Positions 1 to 4,756 of a stretch of 6,807 nt of DNA are shown here, in pieces. This DNA is from Saprospiraceae bacterium (GTDB lineage Bacteria > Bacteroidota > Bacteroidia > Chitinophagales > Saprospiraceae), in contig JAGOIB010000112.1 of the NCBI GenBank assembly GCA_017995875.1, positions 1 through 6,807 of the forward strand. Direction: 5' to 3'. The notes under the pieces were generated by a model that did not search any database, was not told the DNA's origin, and worked only from the letters and a program-made list of their open reading frames with translations. Within the stretch, counting starts at the first letter, position 1. The number at the start of each line of letters is the position of its first letter. The position numbers and the translations under genes are program-made.

Positions 1-2
1 GC

Positions 3-50
3 GCAAGTCTGGAGACTTGCAAATATTGCATTCAAGTCTCAAGACTTGAA
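3..50. repeat. Cluster of three abutting small inverted repeats
   Basis: Three dyads sit end to end. GCAAGTCT-GG-AGACTTGC occupies 3-20, TGCAA-ATA-TTGCA occupies 18-30, and TTCAAGTCT-CA-AGACTTGAA occupies 31-50. The first and third share the core CAAGTCT-NN-AGACTTG (4-19 and 33-48, starts 29 bp apart) and differ in the two central bases and the flanking pair. Each could form a short hairpin with a tiny loop. No T-tract follows on either strand, so they do not look like intrinsic terminators. They may be remnants of a dispersed repeat or protein-binding dyads. Confidence 0.7.
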
Positions 51-70
51 CGAGCAAGTTTGTAGTACGC

Positions 71-90
71 GGTCGTCCGTACGGACGCCC
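71..90. repeat. Palindrome with GTCCGTACGGAC core
   Basis: Positions 74-87 are a perfect 14-bp palindrome, CGTCCGTACGGACG. It extends to 71-90 with a single mismatched pair. The half-sites GTCCGTAC and GTACGGAC also occur in the arms of the large palindrome at 4601-4660, where the bases between them are AGGTCGCGACCT instead of being fused. This suggests, without proving, that both belong to one repeat family. Confidence 0.6.
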
Positions 91-110
91 AACAGGTTAC
101 GTGTAATGAG

Positions 111-146
111 TCTGGCATCTGCGAGTCTGACATCTACAGTCTAAAA
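111..146. repeat. Degenerate TCT-N4 array, about 7-bp period
   Basis: Five units begin with TCT: TCTGGCA, TCTGCGAG (one base longer), TCTGACA, TCTACAG and TCTAAAA. Because of the 8-base unit it can also be seen as a 15-bp direct repeat, GAGTCTGGCATCT at 108-120 and GAGTCTGACATCT at 123-135. It is non-coding and sits downstream of the minus-strand operon. Confidence 0.55.
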
Positions 147-148
147 GA

Positions 149-162
149 AATCGTCAATCGTC
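149..162. repeat. Two-unit heptamer repeat AATCGTC
   Basis: AATCGTC occurs twice in direct tandem. It is short enough to be chance in isolation. It is noted because it has the same 7-base period as the arrays on both sides. Confidence 0.45.
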
Positions 163-194
163 ATTTGCTCGTACAAAATGGACGGTTACTGAGC

Positions 195-257
195 TATCAC
201 TCTTCACTCTTCACTTTTCACTTATCACTCTTCACTCTTCACTCTTCACTTTTCATT
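195..257. repeat. Nine-unit heptamer array (CTTCACT family)
   Basis: Nine contiguous 7-mers run without gaps: TATCACT, CTTCACT, CTTCACT, TTTCACT, TATCACT, three further CTTCACT, then TTTCATT. On the minus strand the unit reads AGTGAAG. The last unit contains the TGA stop (255-253) of the STAND gene, so the array begins inside the end of that gene. Since 7 is not a multiple of 3 and each minus-strand unit carries TGA, the array puts stops in all three frames. Similar intergenic heptamers are, to my knowledge, common in Bacteroidota and cyanobacteria. Their role is unknown. Confidence 0.85.
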
Positions 258-2748
258 CAATGGTAATGCTTTCCGCAGCCAATTGAGTGCCTTTTTGATC
301 CACCAGCTTGACGGTATAAGAACCGGGAGCGCGCGCGCCATGAAACTTCCACAGACGGAAACCCTTCTCTGATGTATTGACCGCGGTGACAAATTTATCT
401 TCCCAGACTTCTTTTCCCTTGTCATCTACCAATTGAACCCGAATGGATACGCCCGCAGTAGGACTATTTAGCCTGGAATAATAATGGATCATCTCTCCCA
501 CCTTAAAAGAAGTCTTCTTAGCGCCAGGAGCATTGAGGCTGCCGGAGGACATGGTACGGAACTCAAGGACACTCAAAGCACCTGTATTGGTATTGTTATC
601 GGGCGTTGGATTTTGTACAGGCGTATTTCCAACATTAGGATTCTCACCTTGAATGACTGTTGACGCTGCTTCTATCCTGCTAAAGCTTTTACTTCCGATT
701 TCTAAACCGGAACCATTTGTAATTTTAACCCTGTAATTTCCGGGATCATCAATGACAGCTGAAAAGGATAACCATTGCAAGCCATCCTTATCTGATTTTT
801 TCTTATCGACTGTTTTGTAAATAGGGTCACCAAGTATTTCTCCATTTTCGTTCAACCACTTCACTTCAATATCTCCGAGAGGCTTTGGTGTTTTTACCCT
901 AAGTACAACATAGACCACTTTACTGATAAATTCTGTTTCCCGTTTCGCTTTGGCCTCACTTGGTTTTATACTACTGGTAAAGAACATATCACTTGAATCC
1001 ATAGAAATGTACATCTCCAGCATTTTCGCTTTTTGCGCTTCACTTAATAAGGTATCGCTACCAATTGTACTCTTGATGGACATAACGACTTGCGATAACT
1101 TTATCCTGTTGATAGGCTGCTCACTTCTCACCATCGTGTCCAATCTCGGCAGCAACGAATTTACCTGGAGGATTACGTTTTTTAGGGAGTCCAGATCGTT
1201 TTTTGTCTTGAAAAACTGAATATCCATTTGATCCCCATACTCTTTAAATTCTTTATTTACCTTTTTAAGATTTCGATTATTATAAAGGGAAATACCTGCC
1301 ATGGACAACGCCAGTCCAGCCAGGATAATGGCCACAACAAGCCAGGTCTTACGCGTGCGAGCCAGTTTCTTCTGCTGCGCCATCCTGCTTTCCTGTTGTG
1401 CCCGATCTTTATCTTCAGCAGCTTGTCGGACGACTTCTTCCTCGCACTTGTCGAGAAAATTTTCCATCTCAGGAGATAATCCAAGTTGTGCCCTGTAATC
1501 ATCAAACGCAGCCAATTGTTTCTGATTGAGAAACGCACCTGTCTTCTGGTATTCCTCATGGGCATTCATCAGGCGCTTCCGGATATTCTGCAGTTGCTTT
1601 TGTGACTGAGATCTGCGACCATCAATGACCAATGCGAGGCTATCATGCGCCAATTCAAAGCTATCATCCGTCCGTCGCAGTATTCTGTCGTTCTGCAATG
1701 TATTGAGTATCTCTGTCAGCATCGGAAGCGATATGTCCTTCAATGTGCCAGCAGCATCTTCTGCGAGGATTATATCGTTACCTGATTGTTTGTACGTGAC
1801 AGGACGTTTGGTCCCCTCTTCGCTGACAAATACATCCAGTACATCCTGAATAATAGTTGGTTTTACCGTTTTGTATTTCTGGACGAGCTGTACGCGAAGT
1901 TCTCTCGTTTGATCTTCCAGGAAACGCTCCAACACATTATCAATACGGCCGATGCTTTGAATATCAGCCTTGGTGATATCCATTTTAGGATACCCTTCAG
2001 CTTCTGACTGGCCATATTGTTTGCGGTATTTATCGCGATACAACATGTCGAGGTAAACCTGAAGATAGGGTAACGTAATCCCGGATCTCGGGTCACTGAT
2101 ATTGTGTACCATCAGATCCAACAATTCTTCCTTTGGTTCAGCAAGCTGGATATTGAATTTATCAAAGGACGAACTGATGACATTCTTTACTTTGTTTGGC
2201 CCCATGGGCTCTACTCTGAAGCGATGGTCAAAAAGTTCGGGGATCAGCGTTTCATAAGCATACAATTGCCCGATATATTCTTCCCGCATGATCAGGACGA
2301 TCTTTGATGGAAGTTGGGCATCCAGCAATTCACGAAGAGAATTCATGAATTGTTTTTGTTCTTCTTCTTTGCCAAGAATAAATAGCTCTTCGAATTGATC
2401 AAACAACAGGTAAACCGGCCTGAGGGTCTTACGCAATAACACTGAAACATTATCTGCAAGATTATCCTTGGCAAGATTACCCAGCGCATTGCGCATTACT
2501 GTTGCAGTGGAAGTATTGATATTGTCATTCCTGCGAATGAAAACCGGGTACCAATCCGGTCCGTCAAAACGATTGGCAAGGCCGCATTGAATTAATGATG
2601 TTTTTCCTGTACCAGAGAGACCATACACGAGCAGCATAGGTGTCTTGAAGACAATGCTATATAACGCGTCGATTTCCTGGTCACGGCCGAAAAAGGAATC
2701 CTTGTCCTTGAGGGTAAAAGCATCCAGAAACTTAAATGGACTTTTCAT
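253..2748 (-). CDS. Membrane-anchored STAND NTPase (nSTAND1-like) with two C-terminal Ig-like modules
   Basis: Signal-transducing ATPase, probably a nucleotide-driven molecular switch. Residues 1-180 form the P-loop core: an FFGRDQEI entry motif (19-26), Walker A GLSGTGKT (43-50), Walker B VYLLFDQFEELF (112-123, Asp117, Glu120/121) and a sensor-like MREEY (154-158). Residues 185-375 form the helical and winged-helix part ending FELAHDSLA (364-372), as in nSTAND1 proteins. A charged helix (about 380-465) leads to one membrane segment (469-488). Beyond it lie a helical stretch and two similar beta modules (about 606-692 and 725-831) joined by an Asn/Pro/Thr-rich linker. The C-terminal half is probably extracytoplasmic, but positive charges flank both sides of the helix, so topology is not certain. 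The start overlaps the CHAT stop (ATGA) without a visible Shine-Dalgarno, implying translational coupling. No WD40 or TPR repeats are present. Confidence 0.9.
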   Translation of the reverse strand: MKSPFKFLDAFTLKDKDSFFGRDQEIDALYSIVFKTPMLLVYGLSGTGKTSLIQCGLANRFDGPDWYPVFIRRNDNINTSTATVMRNALGNLAKDNLADNVSVLLRKTLRPVYLLFDQFEELFILGKEEEQKQFMNSLRELLDAQLPSKIVLIMREEYIGQLYAYETLIPELFDHRFRVEPMGPNKVKNVISSSFDKFNIQLAEPKEELLDLMVHNISDPRSGITLPYLQVYLDMLYRDKYRKQYGQSEAEGYPKMDITKADIQSIGRIDNVLERFLEDQTRELRVQLVQKYKTVKPTIIQDVLDVFVSEEGTKRPVTYKQSGNDIILAEDAAGTLKDISLPMLTEILNTLQNDRILRRTDDSFELAHDSLALVIDGRRSQSQKQLQNIRKRLMNAHEEYQKTGAFLNQKQLAAFDDYRAQLGLSPEMENFLDKCEEEVVRQAAEDKDRAQQESRMAQQKKLARTRKTWLVVAIILAGLALSMAGISLYNNRNLKKVNKEFKEYGDQMDIQFFKTKNDLDSLKNVILQVNSLLPRLDTMVRSEQPINRIKLSQVVMSIKSTIGSDTLLSEAQKAKMLEMYISMDSSDMFFTSSIKPSEAKAKRETEFISKVVYVVLRVKTPKPLGDIEVKWLNENGEILGDPIYKTVDKKKSDKDGLQWLSFSAVIDDPGNYRVKITNGSGLEIGSKSFSRIEAASTVIQGENPNVGNTPVQNPTPDNNTNTGALSVLEFRTMSSGSLNAPGAKKTSFKVGEMIHYYSRLNSPTAGVSIRVQLVDDKGKEVWEDKFVTAVNTSEKGFRLWKFHGARAPGSYTVKLVDQKGTQLAAESITIE
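2745..2748 (-). promoter_or_regulatory. ATGA stop-start overlap coupling CHAT and STAND translation
   Basis: The TGA of the CHAT gene (2747-2745) and the ATG of the STAND gene (2748-2746) overlap in the tetranucleotide ATGA. The upstream sequence, CTGCAAAACTT, has no recognisable ribosome binding site. Termination-reinitiation is therefore the likely way the STAND gene is translated, which would tie the amounts of the two proteins together. Confidence 0.75.
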
Positions 2749-4490
2749 AAGTTTTGCAGGGTTTGTTGGAATACGGAATTGGCGAAGGCATCAAACTGAT
2801 CACGCAGGATCTTAAAATGTTTTTGTTTCTGGATCAACAACGGAGGATCCAGGGGCTTATAGACATGCTTATAGACATACGTATCAGAAGCCTTGTCATA
2901 ACGATCAAAGAAAAATAGCTTAGCGATACTTGCTTTGTCATCAAAAGCATTTTCGTCGATAATAAACGGGCTCAGGTTGAGGGATAATTTGGGTTCATTC
3001 TTTTTGATGATGAGCACCGAATTGCTGTCGAGTGCTTCTTCTTCAATTTCGGTGTTGACAGCCAGTCCGACGAATCGCTGTTCGAGCTTGACGACATTGT
3101 GCTTATACCTTGTCTTGAGAAATCGCTTATATTTCAGCACATCGATATCCTTGACAGAAGCCATGATGTAGTTGGTGATAAAGCCCAGCGCTTTGAAAAG
3201 CTCTGCAAGTTTTTGCTCACTATTGATACACATCTCTTTGGCTTGCTCGCCCGGGATTGCTTTTTCTTCTAGTTTGGTGAGGACAAATTCGAGATAGGAC
3301 ACAGCATCATACAACGGGCCTTTTGCATTATAGGTGTCGGTCAATGCGGCTAATTCCTCAATGAAATATTTCTTTCCCTGGGCTTCCATGATCTGCCTTG
3401 CGGTAGTGATCAGGTCGAGGAATTTCTGGCTACTGGTACCGCTCATGGAGGAGATGAAAAATTCCTTCAGCTTAGCCTTGACTGGTTCTGCGATATTCAA
3501 TTTTTCCTGATTGGCAGCAACCTCCCACAGATCAGCCAATATCGTGAAGCCCAACAACTCCAACATTGTGTTGTAGATGATAATGATTTGTTGCAGACGC
3601 GCTTCGCCTAATTGGTTGTAGAACGTTTGTCCACCTGAGCCGGGATCTTCATCAACGAGCAGTTTTCTGAATTGTTCGCTGACAGGATGCGGAAGGGCAC
3701 GCAGGATTGCTTCGCGTTTATCCAGGATACTTTTAGTTTCTCCAGCTGATTCATCATCCACCATTTTTTTGATTTCTTCCCGATACGGGGAGAGGGATTC
3801 CATGAGGGTATCAATCAGGATGGCATTGGGAACGAAATTTTCGGAGACGACCGTAGGTGTATTGGCATTGAGTTTCCATTGAAGACTTATCTCTTTTTCT
3901 GGTGGGTAATACAAGCCCCATAAGGAGTCCTCGGCTTGTGTGCCAGGATCTCCAAGAATACTTGAAGTATCGGTCTGGACATCCGGGTATCGTGCCATTA
4001 GTTCTCCCTTTGCCAATTCGTACGCTTCTTTGATAGAACACTGATCATTCATCGCCTGAAAAAACCGGGAGGAAAATTCATTGGCTTTTTTATCCTCGAT
4101 AGGAGCGCTGGTGGCAATCACGACTGGTATCCCTTTTTGAAGCAAACTATAAACCTGGCCTTTCGTTGAGCACCCATTGAGGAACACCAGTTGCAGATTA
4201 GGGCATTGACCGAGCAGGTAGGCTATCCCTTCTGCATTGGCGGCCTGGCCTTCCAGCAATAATTTATCCCTGCCGGCATGACCACTGTAGAGAAATATCC
4301 TTAGCTGATCTTTGGATTGGGCTATCGTGTTGGTCACGCTGGTGATAGACGCGTAGGAATCCCTGATCAGTATAAAATGTTGTTTTAATTGCCTCGGGGA
4401 TAAAATCTTGTTGAGGTTATTATCCTCTTCCTGTAGGGTCGGTAGGGGATTTGCCCGGTCATTAGCAAAGGCTAGACATATAACATCCAT
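2745..4490 (-). CDS. CHAT-domain cysteine protease, partner of the STAND NTPase
   Basis: Putative caspase-like (clan CD) peptidase of 581 residues, with no signal peptide or membrane segment, so cytosolic. Residues 1-197 are a compact CHAT domain. It opens VICLAFANDR, has catalytic His71 in FLYSGHAGRD and catalytic Cys107 in LVFLNGCSTKGQV, continues with the typical GIPVVIATSAPIEDKKANEF segment (120-139), and closes with WGLYYPP (191-197). The His/Cys dyad is intact, so activity is expected. Residues about 222-480 are mainly helical, including LPHPVSEQFRKLL (266-278). Residues about 488-545 look like a small beta domain (LSLNLSPFIIDENAF, KLFFFDRYDK). I do not recognise these two parts; they could bind the STAND partner or substrate. 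The start is firm: an in-frame TAG lies 12 bases upstream (4505-4503) with no alternative start between. It is the first gene of a two-gene operon. Confidence 0.9.
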   Translation of the reverse strand: MDVICLAFANDRANPLPTLQEEDNNLNKILSPRQLKQHFILIRDSYASITSVTNTIAQSKDQLRIFLYSGHAGRDKLLLEGQAANAEGIAYLLGQCPNLQLVFLNGCSTKGQVYSLLQKGIPVVIATSAPIEDKKANEFSSRFFQAMNDQCSIKEAYELAKGELMARYPDVQTDTSSILGDPGTQAEDSLWGLYYPPEKEISLQWKLNANTPTVVSENFVPNAILIDTLMESLSPYREEIKKMVDDESAGETKSILDKREAILRALPHPVSEQFRKLLVDEDPGSGGQTFYNQLGEARLQQIIIIYNTMLELLGFTILADLWEVAANQEKLNIAEPVKAKLKEFFISSMSGTSSQKFLDLITTARQIMEAQGKKYFIEELAALTDTYNAKGPLYDAVSYLEFVLTKLEEKAIPGEQAKEMCINSEQKLAELFKALGFITNYIMASVKDIDVLKYKRFLKTRYKHNVVKLEQRFVGLAVNTEIEEEALDSNSVLIIKKNEPKLSLNLSPFIIDENAFDDKASIAKLFFFDRYDKASDTYVYKHVYKPLDPPLLIQKQKHFKILRDQFDAFANSVFQQTLQNL

Positions 4491-4542
4491 GGGTGGAACT
4501 GACTAAATAAAGAAATGAGGAGTATTCAGTAATGCAATGGTC

Positions 4543-4552
4543 CAAAATACAA
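4543..4552 (-). promoter_or_regulatory. Candidate promoter element TTGTATTTTG upstream of CHAT
   Basis: Read on the minus strand, this is TTGTATTTTG, 52 nt before the CHAT start codon. TATTTTG resembles the Bacteroidota -7 box TAnnTTTG but is one base short of consensus, and no clear -33 TTG at proper spacing was found. An identical decamer faces the caspase gene in the opposite direction, which is the main reason to list it. A loose dyad CCAAA...TTTGG (4542-4558) overlaps it. Confidence 0.3.
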
Positions 4553-4600
4553 AATTTGGGAGTGTGGCAGAAGCTACTTCGACTTAGCGGTGCAATGAGC

Positions 4601-4660
4601 CCTTTTCTAACATAAAGTACGGACAGGTCGCGACCTGTCCGTACTTTATGTTAGAAAAGG
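4601..4660. repeat. Perfect 60-bp spacerless palindrome
   Basis: The 30-base arms are exact reverse complements with no spacer, centred between 4630 and 4631. In thirds, the left arm is CCTTTTCTAA, CATAAAGTAC, GGACAGGTCG. The right arm is CGACCTGTCC, GTACTTTATG, TTAGAAAAGG. Outside it, GAGC (4597-4600) and GCTC (4665-4668) are complementary but offset by four bases. It can form a cruciform in DNA or a very stable hairpin in RNA. There is no downstream U-tract and it lies upstream of both genes, so it is unlikely to be a terminator. It could be a REP/MITE-like dispersed element, a binding site for a dimeric regulator, or an assembly artefact. Confidence 0.95.
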
Positions 4661-4698
4661 ACTTGCTCCAACCATTGTCGAATTATCTTATCTTTTGG

Positions 4699-4715
4699 CT
4701 TGTATTTTGTACAAG
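4699..4715 (+). promoter_or_regulatory. Candidate promoter/operator upstream of the caspase gene
   Basis: TTGTATTTTG (4700-4709) ends 47 nt before the caspase ATG and matches, in inverted orientation, the decamer before CHAT. It lies within a small dyad, CTTGTA-TTTTG-TACAAG (4699-4715), that could be an operator. The promoter call is weak because TATTTTG is one base off TAnnTTTG. A second near-match, TATCTTTTG, starts just upstream at about 4689. Confidence 0.3.
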
Positions 4716-4756
4716 CGAGATACCATCTCCTCACCCAAAGTAGAAAAGTCAAAACG

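Larger units (their letters stand above)
1..252. other. Non-coding, repeat-rich region downstream of the STAND gene
   Basis: No coding region could be supported on either strand. The stretch is filled with short inverted repeats (3-50, 71-90) and heptamer-period arrays (111-146, 149-162, 195-257), listed separately. It is the 3' flank of the minus-strand operon. I looked for an intrinsic terminator for that operon: on the minus strand there is a T-rich tract around 150-141, but no hairpin lies just before it, so no terminator is called. The gene that lies beyond position 1 is not visible. Confidence 0.75.
4491..4756. other. Divergent intergenic control region
   Basis: This 266-bp gap separates the minus-strand CHAT-STAND operon from the plus-strand caspase gene, so it should carry both promoters. 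It holds the 60-bp palindrome (4601-4660) near its middle and an inverted pair of TTGTATTTTG elements. No small gene or RNA gene was recognised. Neither start has a strong Shine-Dalgarno: the caspase has only an A-rich AGAAAAG at 4742-4748, and CHAT has none. Both patterns are usual in Bacteroidota. Confidence 0.7.

Noticed and set aside
195..257. Heptamer array as a CRISPR array
   Set aside because: Units are 7 bp and directly contiguous, with no spacers and no cas genes nearby.
950..2307. Several short ORFs on both strands within the STAND gene
   Set aside because: All overlap a long frame with clear STAND motifs; their sequences are low-complexity shadows (Ser/Cys-rich or Arg-rich).
4601..4660. 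Large palindrome as an intrinsic terminator
   Set aside because: No U-tract follows the stem in either direction (the 3' arm ends AGAAAAGG), and it is upstream of both divergent genes, so there is no transcript here that needs ending.
4593..4677. Target-site duplication around the 60-bp palindrome that would prove insertion
   Set aside because: The flanks (TGAGC on the left, ACTTG on the right) are not direct repeats; only a gapped inverted GAGC/GCTC similarity is visible.
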